From: Neobacillus driksii
GTDB taxonomy: Bacteria; Bacillota; Bacilli; Bacillales; Cytobacillaceae
DNA length: 64,000 bases
Direction: 5' to 3'
Assembly: GCF_013409995.1 (NCBI RefSeq)
Contig: NZ_JACCBX010000009.1
Span: forward strand, 62,001 to 126,000
Shown: positions 43,789 through 52,571 of the stretch, in pieces
Numbering within the stretch: the stretch's first letter is position 1
How the letters are laid out: each line of letters opens with the position of its first letter
Program-made: the position numbers and the translations under genes
The notes under the pieces: generated by a model
Told to the model about the DNA's origin: nothing
Database searches by the model: none
The model's input: the letters and a program-made list of their open reading frames with translations, nothing else

Positions 43789-44059
43789 GTTTAGAAAGGG
43801 TTTTGAAACGCCAGAGTAACTGTTCTTATGGTTTAATTATGATAACACTAAGTAATTTGGTGTATTACAACAGAGATTAGTCATTTCCAATATATTTAAA
43901 TGTGTAAATATGTGTTATCGTGAGATCAATGACTTCTAGGATAAATTTCTCTTGGGTTTCTTTGAAGTCATAAAAGGCAATAGGGTAAAACCTTAGTGTT
44001 ATTATTTTATATAATATAATTTTCAAAAAAAATATTTTAAAAATTTAAGTTGAAACTTA

Positions 44060-44088
44060 TTGACAAGTCTGAATATTTAAATTAATCT
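44060..44088 (+). promoter_or_regulatory. Candidate sigma-A promoter ahead of the gntR gene
   Basis: TTGACA (44060-44065), 17 bases, then TAATCT (44083-44088). The -35 is perfect and the -10 weak. The cre would lie about 40 bases past the start of transcription. Confidence 0.45.
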
Positions 44089-44130
44089 AAATACATCAAA
44101 TATACTTTCCTTGATTTTATCAATCAGACT

Positions 44131-44145
44131 TTGAAAACGCTTTAT
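44131..44145 (+). promoter_or_regulatory. cre site (CcpA) for the fructosamine operon
   Basis: TTGAAAACGCTTTAT matches WTGAAARCGYTTWNN at every defined position, downstream of the candidate promoter. Confidence 0.75.
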
Positions 44146-44212
44146 TTCCAGGTTTATAGGTATACTATTCATCTCTTTCATTTGTGTTTTTATAGTTTAA
44201 ATCAATCTTAAA

Positions 44213-44224
44213 TGGTATATACCA
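44213..44224. promoter_or_regulatory. GntR/UTRA operator 1
   Basis: TGGTATATACCA, a perfect 12-bp palindrome 83 bases before the regulator start; the next bases extend it as CCATATGG. Four more copies lie before the kinase and epimerase genes. Confidence 0.75.
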
Positions 44225-44306
44225 TATGGTGATTGAGATTTGATTTTGGTAAAATAATACACAAGTGAATGATAAGTTTTATAGAAATCATTAGGAGAAA
44301 TGGAAG

Positions 44307-45044
44307 ATGAATAGAATGATAAGAGATGAGGAGACAGTCCCTTTTTATAAACAATTAAGAAATAAAATACTCGAAGATATTGAGAGCGGCAGGCTCAAGC
44401 ACGGGGATAAGCTGCCATCTGAAAGGGAAATGGCCGAGCAGTATAAAATCAGCCGTATGACGGCCAGGCACACCCTGTCGGTATTAGAAAGAGAAGGGGT
44501 AGTTGAACGGCGAGTTGGCGCAGGTACTTTCATTACTAATAACAAAATTACCATGGACTTTGTTACCTTTAACAGTTTTACAAAAAACATGTTAAATAAA
44601 GGATTAACTCCCAGTACACAAATATTATCTATAAATGAGATGGAAACAACACACAAACTAGCACAAAAACTTCTTTTGTCCCAGGGAGAGATAGTAATAG
44701 CCCTTAAACGTCTGCGTTTTGTGAATGAGACCCCTATTTCTATTGAAGAATCGTTTATTCCAAAAAAATACAGCCCAGGTCTATCAAAAATAATAAAGGA
44801 TAATGACTCGTTATATGAAATTTTAGAAAAAGAATATGGAGTCGTCCTTGTAAAGGGTACTGAATTTATGCAGGTTACTTTTTCTGATGAGACTGAAAGC
44901 AAACTGTTAAGAATTCGATCTGAGAGTCCATGTATTTTTCAGGAAACCGTAGCATTTGATAAAAATAATAAAGAAATTGAATTCTCCACCTCATTAACAA
45001 GAAGTGACATTGTTAAATTTTATTCTGAAACAAATCTGAAATAA
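44307..45044 (+). CDS. GntR/HutC-family repressor with UTRA domain, FrlR-like
   Basis: A 245-residue regulator. Residues about 10-75 are a GntR winged helix (VPFYKQLRNKILEDIESGRL, HGDKLPSEREMAEQYKISRMTARHTL, ERRVGAGTFI). Residues about 90-235 are a UTRA ligand domain (LKRLRFVNETPISIEESFIP near 131-150). The best functional fit is FrlR, the B. subtilis repressor of fructosamine genes, whose ligand is a phosphorylated fructosamine. The TGGTATATACCA palindromes before this gene, the kinase gene and the epimerase gene are the likely binding sites, giving self-control plus control of two transcription units. AGGAG lies 13 bases upstream of its ATG. Confidence 0.85.
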   Translation: MNRMIRDEETVPFYKQLRNKILEDIESGRLKHGDKLPSEREMAEQYKISRMTARHTLSVLEREGVVERRVGAGTFITNNKITMDFVTFNSFTKNMLNKGLTPSTQILSINEMETTHKLAQKLLLSQGEIVIALKRLRFVNETPISIEESFIPKKYSPGLSKIIKDNDSLYEILEKEYGVVLVKGTEFMQVTFSDETESKLLRIRSESPCIFQETVAFDKNNKEIEFSTSLTRSDIVKFYSETNLK

Positions 45045-45060
45045 TATTTATTTCAGATTT
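45032..45060 (+). other. Hairpin overlapping the gntR stop codon
   Basis: AAATCTGAAATA (45032-45043) pairs with TATTTCAGATTT (45049-45060). There is no T tract; it may reduce read-through into the kinase genes or protect the mRNA end. Confidence 0.55.
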
Positions 45061-45068
45061 AGATAAAA

Positions 45069-45104
45069 TGGTATATACCAAATTATAGAAAATGGTATAT
45101 ACCA
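45069..45104. promoter_or_regulatory. GntR/UTRA operators 2 and 3
   Basis: Two perfect TGGTATATACCA copies at 45069-45080 and 45093-45104, 24 bases apart, directly before the kinase gene. Confidence 0.8.
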
Positions 45105-45127
45105 AATTTAAAAATAGGAGGGAAATA

Positions 45128-45970
45128 ATGAGGGTAATTGGAGTTGGCGATAATGTAGTAGATAAATATTTGTATAAAAAAACGATGTACCCAGGCGGGA
45201 ATGCCTTAAACTTTGCCGTTTATGCAAAGCAGTTCGGGATTGATTCAGCCTATATGGGTGTGTTCGGAAATGACCGTGCAGCAGAACATATAGTGGAGAC
45301 GTTAAAAAAGTTGGAAGTAGATATTTCTCATTGCCGTCACTACGAGGGTGAAAATGGATTTGCAGCAGTAGATTTAGTGGATGGTGACAGAGTTTTTATT
45401 GGGGGGAATGAGGGGGGAATTCAAAAGGACAATCCGCTTGTTTTGACCCAGGAAGACCTGGAATATATTAAAACCTTTGAAATTGCCCATAGCAGCATCT
45501 ATAGTGATATGGATTCAGAGTTACATAAGTTAAAAGAATTGGGGCTAATGGTGTCTTATGATTTTTCTAGCGATTATAACGATGCCCTGTTAAAAAAGAA
45601 TTGTCAATATATTGATGTTAGTCTTTTATCCTGCGGTCAGTTGGATGAAGAGGAAGTAGAAAATCTATTAAAACAGGTTTATTCCTATGGCAGCAAATTG
45701 GTGATAGGGACAATGGGTTCAAGAGGTGCTCTTGTTTATGACGGCTCAGCCTATTACCGGCAAAAGCCGCACTTTATACAGCCTGTGGATACACTTGGTG
45801 CTGGGGATTCCTTTTTTACAAAGTTTATTCTGCATTATCTTGCAGGGAAAAAGGATAATCCAGAGGGAGATCACGCTCTCCTCCTAATAAGCAGCTTAGA
45901 AGAAGGGGCAAAGTTCGCAGCGAAAACCTGCCTGGTTGATGGTGCTTTCGGTTACGGTATCCCATTTTAA
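45128..45970 (+). CDS. frlD: PfkB-family sugar kinase, fructosamine 6-kinase-like (FrlD)
   Basis: ATG 45128 follows ATAGGAGGG; an upstream in-frame ATG at 45092 lies on an operator. The 280-residue protein has the PfkB N-terminal GGNALNFAVYAKQFG near 23-37 and the C-terminal DTLGAGDSFF near 221-230 with Asp227 as base. FrlD phosphorylates fructosamines such as fructoselysine at C6, so that the deglycase can split them to glucose 6-phosphate and an amine. The opening VIGVGDNVVDKY and YPGGNALNFAVYAKQFG are very FrlD-like, and the neighbours (ABC importer, epimerase, SIS enzymes, GntR/UTRA) make this the best assignment. Another PfkB sugar kinase is the alternative. Confidence 0.8.
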   Translation: MRVIGVGDNVVDKYLYKKTMYPGGNALNFAVYAKQFGIDSAYMGVFGNDRAAEHIVETLKKLEVDISHCRHYEGENGFAAVDLVDGDRVFIGGNEGGIQKDNPLVLTQEDLEYIKTFEIAHSSIYSDMDSELHKLKELGLMVSYDFSSDYNDALLKKNCQYIDVSLLSCGQLDEEEVENLLKQVYSYGSKLVIGTMGSRGALVYDGSAYYRQKPHFIQPVDTLGAGDSFFTKFILHYLAGKKDNPEGDHALLLISSLEEGAKFAAKTCLVDGAFGYGIPF

Positions 45971-46081
45971 TTTCCTTTTACTAGAGGAAAAGAAATTTTA
46001 AATATAAATATCCGGGGGTGGAGTAATTACTAGAATTTTTTTATCAAACATTCTTTGAAAAAAATAAGGAGGGTTAATGGA

Positions 46082-47377
46082 ATGAAATTAAAAGCAAAAC
46101 TTTTGTTAGTGGCAATGTGGGTACTTACTCTTTTAGTAGCTGGATGTTCGAGCTCTTCATCCACTAATGAAGAAGAATCTGGAAAAGTTGTGTTAAAGTT
46201 TTTGCATAAGTGGCCTCAACCAGAATTTGCTCCCTATTTTGAAGAAGTGGTAAAAGAATTTGAGAAACAAAACCCTGATATAAAGATTAAAATGGAAGCG
46301 ATTGCAGATGAACCAATTAAAGATAAGCTACGTGTCATTCTAGGCGGAAATGAAGTTCCGGATATTATGTTTTCTTGGTCCGGAGAATTCTCTCGAAAAT
46401 TTGTCCGAGCCGATGCAGCCTTGGAATTAACACCTTACCTGAATGAAGATGCAGCATGGAAGGATAGCTTTATCCCTGCTTCTCTTCAGCCATTCTCGTC
46501 AGATGGTAAAAATTACGGTATTCCATTACGATTTAACGGGAAATTCTTTATCTACAACAAGGAAATCTTTGAAAAATATAACCTCGAAGCCCCTAAAACG
46601 TGGGATGAATTTTTGGATGTTTTGGAAACGTTGAAAAAGGGCGGCGAAACTCCGATTATTCTCGGAAATCAAAGCCCATGGGCAGCGATACACTATTTAA
46701 CAGGCTTGAACCAAAAGATGGTTTCACAGGATGTAAGAATGAAAGACTATAATCCTGGTTCTGGAGAATTTACTGATCCTGGTTATGTTAAGGCAATGGA
46801 AATGTTCGCAGATTTAATTAAAAAAGGATATTTTATGAAAGATGCTAACTCTAGTTCCCATGATATGGCAAAGCAATTATTTTTTGCAGGAAAAGGGGCT
46901 ATATTCTATGTAGAGTTAGAGGAATTCGCGGATGCGGATAAAAATATGAAAGGGAATTGGGGCTTCTTCCCTATGCCGTCCATTGAAGATGGCAATGGCA
47001 GCCAAAACTATATTACAGGTGCGCCAGATGGATTTATCGTTTCTTCCAAAACTAAATACCCTGAAGAAGCGATTAAATTCTTAAAATTCCTCACAAGCAA
47101 AGAAAGTGCTTTAAAACTTGTAGAACAAATTGGCTGGCCGAGCCCTATTGATGGGGCAACAAACCCAGACACTGCTTTAAAAGAAGTAGCAGAAGGTGTA
47201 GATTTCATGAAACAAGCCGAAGGTATGGCAGAATGGCTTGATACAGATGTACACGCAAAAGTAGCAGATGTGTATTTAACAAATATCCAGTTGCTTCTCG
47301 ATGGATCGAAATCTCCTGATGCCATTATTAAAGAGGTTCAAGATGTAGCGAAGCAGGTACAAAGTGAACTGGAATAA
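46082..47377 (+). CDS. ABC sugar/fructosamine-binding lipoprotein (FrlO-like)
   Basis: ATG 46082 has AAGGAGGG 8 bases upstream. The 431-residue protein starts with a lipoprotein signal, lipobox VAGC near residue 25, followed by a Ser-rich linker. The rest is a family-1 extracellular solute-binding fold (VVLKFLHKWPQPEFAPYF; FSWSGEFSRKFV; GIPLRFNGKFFIYNKEIFEKYNLEAP is the typical hinge region). It would capture Amadori products outside the cell for the permeases encoded next. No ATPase gene is in the operon; as in related CUT1 systems, a shared MsmX-type ATPase elsewhere is expected. Fructosamine specificity comes from context. Confidence 0.82.
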   Translation: MKLKAKLLLVAMWVLTLLVAGCSSSSSTNEEESGKVVLKFLHKWPQPEFAPYFEEVVKEFEKQNPDIKIKMEAIADEPIKDKLRVILGGNEVPDIMFSWSGEFSRKFVRADAALELTPYLNEDAAWKDSFIPASLQPFSSDGKNYGIPLRFNGKFFIYNKEIFEKYNLEAPKTWDEFLDVLETLKKGGETPIILGNQSPWAAIHYLTGLNQKMVSQDVRMKDYNPGSGEFTDPGYVKAMEMFADLIKKGYFMKDANSSSHDMAKQLFFAGKGAIFYVELEEFADADKNMKGNWGFFPMPSIEDGNGSQNYITGAPDGFIVSSKTKYPEEAIKFLKFLTSKESALKLVEQIGWPSPIDGATNPDTALKEVAEGVDFMKQAEGMAEWLDTDVHAKVADVYLTNIQLLLDGSKSPDAIIKEVQDVAKQVQSELE

Positions 47378-47408
47378 CAAAAGGGGAAGACAATAAATGA
47401 AAGAGAAA

Positions 47409-47434
47409 GGGTAGGCGGGACAGCCTGCTTACCC
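47409..47434 (+). other. Intergenic hairpin between binding-protein and permease genes
   Basis: GGGTAGGC pairs with GCC...TACCC in two steps. Such hairpins often protect the mRNA of the abundant binding protein. Confidence 0.5.
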
Positions 47435-47454
47435 CCTCTAAGGAGGGAGAAGGT

Positions 47455-48342
47455 ATGACAAGAACATTTCGAAATAGACGCACTGCATTACTGTATATAT
47501 TACCAGCACTATTTCTAATCCTATCTTTGGTATTTCTTCCGATTGTGTTAAATCTTTATAATAGTTTATTTAGATGGAATTCCTTTGATGCAGGAAGAAC
47601 ATTTGTTGGTTTGGAGTATTACATTAGGCTGTTTAAGGATCCTGTATTTTATACTGCGTTGAAAAACAATTCTCTCTACGCCATTATTTCGCTAGTGTTT
47701 CAAGTAGGCGGCGGGTTAATTATTGCCGCGATTTTAGAAGATAAATTGATTAGAAGGTTTCAGCCATTTTTTCGAACAGTCTTCTTTATTCCCTCTGTTA
47801 TTTCCATAGCTGTAGTAGGCTTATTATGGCAGTTACTTTATAATCCAGAAGTAGGTTTAGTCAATGGTGCATTGAAAGCCATTGGGCAGGCGGAATGGGC
47901 TCGTTCCTGGCTAGGAGATAGTGAGGTTGCGATTTACGCAGTGGTTGCAGTTTCACAATGGCAGTACACAGGGTATATGGCTATGCTTTTTTTGATAGCT
48001 ATGCAAAAAATTCCGTTTGAATATTATGAAGCAGCCATGATTGATGGAGCTTCTCGGATAAAAACATTTTTTAATATTACTGTACCGCAGATCAAAGAAA
48101 TGCTTTTAGTTGGATCTGTAATTACTGTTATTGGTGCGTTCAAGGTATTTGATGAAGTGTATATTATGACTTCCGGGGGACCAGGCCGGTCTACGGAAGT
48201 TTTAGGGACCATGCTTTATCGATCTGCTTTCCGGAACGATGAGATGGGATATGCCTCCACCATAGGAACGGTTGTTTTCGTCATCACTCTGACCCTTTCC
48301 TTAGTCCAATTAAAATTAGGAAAATCGGGACAGGAGGTGTAA
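47455..48342 (+). CDS. ABC permease, MalF-type (FrlN-like)
   Basis: A 295-residue permease with six membrane segments. The EAA loop is visible as YYEAAMIDGASRIKTFFNITVPQIK near 183-207, the site that docks the ATPase. The N-terminus (TALLYILPALFLILSLVFLPIVLNLYNSLF) is typical of CUT1 permeases. It pairs with the permease at 48347, four bases further on. SD AGGAGGGAGAAGG before ATG 47455. Substrate inferred from the operon. Confidence 0.88.
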   Translation: MTRTFRNRRTALLYILPALFLILSLVFLPIVLNLYNSLFRWNSFDAGRTFVGLEYYIRLFKDPVFYTALKNNSLYAIISLVFQVGGGLIIAAILEDKLIRRFQPFFRTVFFIPSVISIAVVGLLWQLLYNPEVGLVNGALKAIGQAEWARSWLGDSEVAIYAVVAVSQWQYTGYMAMLFLIAMQKIPFEYYEAAMIDGASRIKTFFNITVPQIKEMLLVGSVITVIGAFKVFDEVYIMTSGGPGRSTEVLGTMLYRSAFRNDEMGYASTIGTVVFVITLTLSLVQLKLGKSGQEV

Positions 48343-48346
48343 TAGA

Positions 48347-49249
48347 ATGACTGCAAAGAGTAACCCGATTGTTAAAACAGATAATGTCACGGAATTTAGA
48401 CCGGGCAGCCCTAAACTTAGCATGACGATAAAGAATCGAATCTTCCAAAGTGCTGTCCTAGTATGGTTTAGTATTTTTGCATTGGTTATCATTTACCCTA
48501 TCATATGGCTCGGACTGAGCGGACTAAAATCAAATAGTGATTTTTTCCTTAACACATGGTCTCTTCCAGAAGAATGGTTTTGGAGAAATTACAAAGCCGC
48601 TTGGGATGCAGGAATAGGACAGTTTTTCTTAAACAGCGTTTACGTAACGGTTGTCTCGGTCATTACGGTCTTATTGCTGGGATCAATGGCTGCCTATGGA
48701 TTAAGCCGGTTTCAGTTTAAAGGTCAGAACCTGGTATTAATTCTAATCTTAAGTGGCTTGATGCTTGCCCCGCAAGTGAGCTTAATTCCTCTATATAAAT
48801 TATTGCAGGGGTTTGGGCTTTACAATACGTATTGGGCATTAGTTCTACCTTATGTAGCGTTTCAATTACCTTTTTCGATCTTTTTAATGCGATCTTACTT
48901 CTTATCGATTCCAAGGGAGTTAGAGGAGTCCGCGATTATCGATGGATGTAATACATGGAAGGTCTACCGTCATATTATTATTCCAATGGGGAAACCGATT
49001 ATTGCTTCCTGTGCACTATTAACAGGAATGAATGTCTGGAATGAGTTTATGTTTGCATTAGTCTTTGTAGAGGACTCCAGCCTCCGAACCATTCCTGTTG
49101 GACTTATGAATTTAAGGAGTCAGTTGAATACGAATTTCGGAATTCAGTTGGCTGGTTTGGCAATCTCTGCTCTGCCAATGATTATTGCTTATATCATCTT
49201 CCAAAAACAATTTGTTCGCGGTTTAACAGCGGGCAGTGTAAAGGGGTAA
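48347..49249 (+). CDS. ABC permease, MalG-type (FrlM-like)
   Basis: A 300-residue permease with six membrane segments after a polar N-terminus. The EAA loop reads LEESAIIDGCNTWKVYRHIIIPMGKP near 191-216. With the 47455 permease it forms the membrane channel for the 46082 binding protein. It ends its transcription unit: a hairpin with a T-rich tail follows, then new operators. Confidence 0.88.
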   Translation: MTAKSNPIVKTDNVTEFRPGSPKLSMTIKNRIFQSAVLVWFSIFALVIIYPIIWLGLSGLKSNSDFFLNTWSLPEEWFWRNYKAAWDAGIGQFFLNSVYVTVVSVITVLLLGSMAAYGLSRFQFKGQNLVLILILSGLMLAPQVSLIPLYKLLQGFGLYNTYWALVLPYVAFQLPFSIFLMRSYFLSIPRELEESAIIDGCNTWKVYRHIIIPMGKPIIASCALLTGMNVWNEFMFALVFVEDSSLRTIPVGLMNLRSQLNTNFGIQLAGLAISALPMIIAYIIFQKQFVRGLTAGSVKG

Positions 49250-49259
49250 TAGCAACCGC

Positions 49260-49323
49260 AAGATTAGAGGGAACTGAATAGGAAAGCATGCTTACCTTCC
49301 TATTCGTTCTTGCAATCTTTTAT
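49260..49323 (+). terminator. Terminator after the ABC permease genes
   Basis: Inner stem GAATAGGAA (49276-49284) with TTCCTATTC (49297-49305); outer stem AAGATT (49260-49265) with AATCTT (49314-49319), then TTAT. Confidence 0.75.
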
Positions 49324-49341
49324 CACTAATGGCAATTTAAA

Positions 49342-49383
49342 TGGTATATACCGATTCACTTGCAATATAAATGGTATATACCA
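49342..49383. promoter_or_regulatory. GntR/UTRA operators 4 and 5
   Basis: TGGTATATACCG (49342-49353) and TGGTATATACCA (49372-49383), 30 bases apart, ahead of the epimerase gene. Their presence after a terminator marks a second transcription unit under the same repressor. Confidence 0.78.
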
Positions 49384-49422
49384 TACTGATGATGAAATTA
49401 TTTTTTTAAAAGGAGGAATCCA

Positions 49423-50247
49423 ATGCGAAGTATCAAGAGGTCTCAAATCACAGGGATGAACTTTCATTACTTACACTACCCTTTAGAATGTTTTTTGGAT
49501 GCTATGGTGAAGTATCAGGTACAACAAATTGAATTATGGGGAGCAGCACCACACTTATATGTTGAGGATTTAACTATTTCGGAAATCAGCAATATTAAAA
49601 GAGAGATCGATCAGAGGGAGTTGAAAGTAGTCTGCTTTACTCCAGAACAGTGCATGTACCCTATTAATCTTGCGGCAAAGGAAAAGAACCTCCGCGAAAG
49701 GAGTATTGCATATTTTAAAAAGTCAATCGATACAGCGGTGGAATTGGAAACACCTATGGTATTAGTAACAGCCGGCTGGGGGTATCGTAACGAAAGCAGG
49801 GAAGAAGCCTGGAATAGAACAAAAGATTCGATCGAGCAGCTAACTGAAAAAAAGGGTATTGTTTTAGCGTTAGAGCCTTTACAAAAAATTGAATCCAACC
49901 TGATTAATACGTTACCAGACCTGAAAGAAATGCTAAATTCCATATCTTCACCTTTTTTAAAAGGTATGGTGGATACCATCCCACTTGCGGTGGAAGGTGA
50001 GAATTTAGCGGATTATTTTGAACAACTGCAGGATGATTTGATTCATATTCACTTTATTGACGGCAATCCAACAGGACATTTGGCGTGGGGAGATGGCAGC
50101 CTGCCATTGGACGACTATATTAACACCCTTGTTAAATATCAATATATTGGGGCGCTCACCTTAGAATTTACTTCTTCACAATATTTATTAGACCCAAATA
50201 AAGCATTTGAAGCTACTCTAAAAACCCTGTCACCATATTTCATGTAA
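49423..50247 (+). CDS. TIM-barrel epimerase, fructoselysine 3-epimerase-like (FrlC)
   Basis: A 274-residue xylose-isomerase-like TIM-barrel protein. E. coli FrlC turns psicoselysine into fructoselysine. Shared patterns: YQVQQIELWGAAPHLY near 31-46, CFTPEQCMYPINLA near 67-80, LALEPLQKIESNLIN near 147-161 with the metal-binding Glu, GMVDTIPLAVEG near 182, IHIHFIDGNPTGHLAWGDG near 206-224, and ALTLEFTS near 245 with the second Glu. An SD AAAGGAGG lies upstream of ATG 49423. B. subtilis frl lacks an frlC gene, so this operon mixes the Bacillus importer with the E. coli epimerase idea. Function inferred from pattern and context. Confidence 0.75.
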   Translation: MRSIKRSQITGMNFHYLHYPLECFLDAMVKYQVQQIELWGAAPHLYVEDLTISEISNIKREIDQRELKVVCFTPEQCMYPINLAAKEKNLRERSIAYFKKSIDTAVELETPMVLVTAGWGYRNESREEAWNRTKDSIEQLTEKKGIVLALEPLQKIESNLINTLPDLKEMLNSISSPFLKGMVDTIPLAVEGENLADYFEQLQDDLIHIHFIDGNPTGHLAWGDGSLPLDDYINTLVKYQYIGALTLEFTSSQYLLDPNKAFEATLKTLSPYFM

Positions 50248-50294
50248 TGGCTGGTTGTTCTTAATTGGAAGCCTGATATAAGGGGTTTTTACTG

Positions 50295-51517
50295 ATGTCA
50301 TTTTGGAGAAATTATCCAAGAAATTTTAAAGTTTTACTTATTGCACTGTTCATTAATTCAACAGGAATGGCTTTTCTTTGGCCACTTCACACCATTTATA
50401 TTACCCAAAGCATGGGCAGGACGTTATCAGAGGCTGGTTTTGTCTTAATGTTTCATTCCGCAGCTGAAATTTTTGGCAGCTTCCTTGGCGGATATTTGTA
50501 CGATCGGATTCGTGGGAAACGAACACTGCTCTTTGGAGTCATATCATCGGCTTTACTGATTTTCTTTATATCAATTGGCCTGCCATGGCCCATCTATATC
50601 GTGGCGATGTTTCTCCTTGGACTTGGTATTGGAACCATATTTCCACCTATCTATGCACTTGCAGGTATTGTGTGGAAGAAAGGCGGGAGAAAAAGCTTTA
50701 ACCTAATTTATCTTGTTCTTAATCTTGGCGTAGCAATAGGGACAGCGTTAAAGGTGGAACCGTTGCCCAATTTTCGTTCCAATATGTCTTTTGGGCCAAC
50801 GGAATAACCTATCTCATCTTTATTTTTGTGATCTGGTTCGGATTGAAAGAGCCAGAGCAAGTTCATGAATTAACGAATAGGAAAGGTCCGGTCAATAAGC
50901 TAAAAATTGAAAGGCGATATACCCCAAGCTTTTATTCTTTACTCATTCTTTGTTTAGGCTTTATGTTTTGCTGGGTCACCTATATTCAATGGCAAACCAG
51001 TATTTCAACCTATATGCATCTGCTAGGTTTTTCCTTGTCAGCTTATAGTACTTTGTGGACTATTAACGGCCTGCTCATTCTATGTGGCCAGCCATTGATT
51101 CAATGGCTGATGGCCAGATTAAATATAACAATGATGGTACAGCTATTATGTGGTGTCATCATGTTTATGCTTACCTTCGCGGTACTTGCGAATAGTCAAG
51201 CATATGGAGGATTTGTAACAGCAATGGTGATTATTACGATAGGTGAAATTCTTATATTTCCAGCAGTTCCAGCCATTGCGGACCGTTTAGCCCCAAATGA
51301 TAAAAGTGGTATGTATCAAGGTTTGGTCAGTGGAGCAGCCAATGCGGGCAGAACAATTGGCCCTTTGTTAGGCGGTTTATTTTATGATGGGTTTGGTCCA
51401 TCTGTACTCTTGTATTCTTGTATTTTCATATGTGGATTTGCCATCATTTGTTTTGGAACATACCAAAGGCTCCTAAATACACACCATGAAACTGAAACGG
51501 TGAAGTTCAACAAATAA
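50295..51517 (+). pseudogene. MFS transporter gene split by one frameshift
   Basis: Frame 1 (50295-50803) reads six N-terminal helices with MFS motif-A-like GGYLYDRIRGKRTLLFG near 66-82. Reading shifts near 50750, at GCGTTAAAGGTGG: moving by one base restores GGTVAQFSFQYVFWANGITY and leads in frame to the C-terminal helices (WFGLKEPEQVHEL ... GLVSGAANAGRTIGPLLGG). Full length would be about 407 residues and 12 helices. So a complete MFS gene is broken by one short indel at a run of A, or the base call is wrong. It sits between epimerase and SIS genes, so it may have been an alternative fructosamine importer or an exporter. Confidence 0.85.
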
Positions 51518-51530
51518 AAGGAGGATTAAA

Positions 51531-52496
51531 ATGTTAGTAGATGTACAAAAAGCATTAAATGCTTTCAAGCAACGAGATATTTCCAGAGTCTTTTTAGTGG
51601 CATGCGGCGGTTCATCATCTCTTATGTACTCCAGCAAATATGTGCTAGATCGAGAGAGTGAAAACATAGATTCTTATCTTTATAGTTCTAACGAGTTTCT
51701 TTATCGAAATCCGAAAAAACTTAATGAGAAATCATTAGTTATTTTATGCTCACACTTTGGAAAAACGCCAGAAACAGTGGAAGCCGCCCTTTATGCTCGT
51801 GACAAAGGAGCTCTAACGGTTGGGTTAACGTTTGATGGTGACTCACCATTAGCCAAAGCAGTTGAACATGTGATTGTCTATGATGACCGAGAGTCAGCTA
51901 GTTATTTGAATGAGTCTTCCGCTATCATGCTGGAACTGGTTTTTGGGCTCTTAGCTGCCAAAGATGGAAACGGGAAGTTCATGGACCTGATTTCTTCTTT
52001 AGAAGATCTAAGATCTTTAATAGATATAGAAAAGGCGAAGTTTTTACCCCAGGCCCAAGAATTAGCAAAATCCTATAAAGATGAAAAAGTAATTTACACG
52101 ATGGGAAGTGGTGCTAATTACGGAATTGCATATTGGTTTGCGATCTGTATTTTGATGGAGATGCAATGGATCCACTCCCATGCGATCCATGCAGGTGAGT
52201 ATTTCCACGGTCCGTTCGAAGTTTTAGATAAGAACGTTCCATTTATTGTTCTACTAGGGTTAGATGAAACCCGCCCATTAGAAGAACGCTCACTAGAATT
52301 CACACAAAATTATGGGGAAAGAGTCATTGTCCTTGATGCCAAAGCTCTTAATCTGACAACTATTGCTGACAGTGTAAAAGGATACATCGCACCGTTTGCA
52401 TTACAAGCTCTTCTCCGCCAATTCGCAGACGAACTGGCAAAAGAGCGCAACCACCCACTTAGTACCAGAAGATACATGTGGAAAGTGCCTTATTAA
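51531..52496 (+). CDS. SIS-domain fructosamine deglycase-like protein 1 (FrlB-like)
   Basis: A 321-residue protein with two SIS sugar-isomerase domains. FrlB splits fructoselysine 6-phosphate into glucose 6-phosphate and lysine. Marks: FLVACGGSSSLMYSSKYVLD near 20-39, LCSHFGKTPETVEAALYARDKGALTVG near 71-97, MGSGANYGIAYWFAICILMEMQWI near 183-206, HAGEYFHGPFEV near 213-224 with His/Glu residues typical of the active site, and the C-terminal NHPLSTRRYMWKVPY. It is the most divergent of three tandem copies. AAGGAGG precedes its ATG. Exact amine substrate unknown. Confidence 0.82.
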   Translation: MLVDVQKALNAFKQRDISRVFLVACGGSSSLMYSSKYVLDRESENIDSYLYSSNEFLYRNPKKLNEKSLVILCSHFGKTPETVEAALYARDKGALTVGLTFDGDSPLAKAVEHVIVYDDRESASYLNESSAIMLELVFGLLAAKDGNGKFMDLISSLEDLRSLIDIEKAKFLPQAQELAKSYKDEKVIYTMGSGANYGIAYWFAICILMEMQWIHSHAIHAGEYFHGPFEVLDKNVPFIVLLGLDETRPLEERSLEFTQNYGERVIVLDAKALNLTTIADSVKGYIAPFALQALLRQFADELAKERNHPLSTRRYMWKVPY

Positions 52497-52571
52497 TAGG
52501 AAGAAATGCAATTAAAATAATTTTCGATTGGTGCCTAGCACCGAAAATACAAACTTAGGAGGCTGGAAATT

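Larger units (their letters stand above)
43789..44306 (+). other. Leader region of the fructosamine operon
   Basis: This 518-base gap holds a possible sigma-A promoter, a perfect cre and a GntR operator, listed separately. Nothing coding was seen. Confidence 0.6.
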
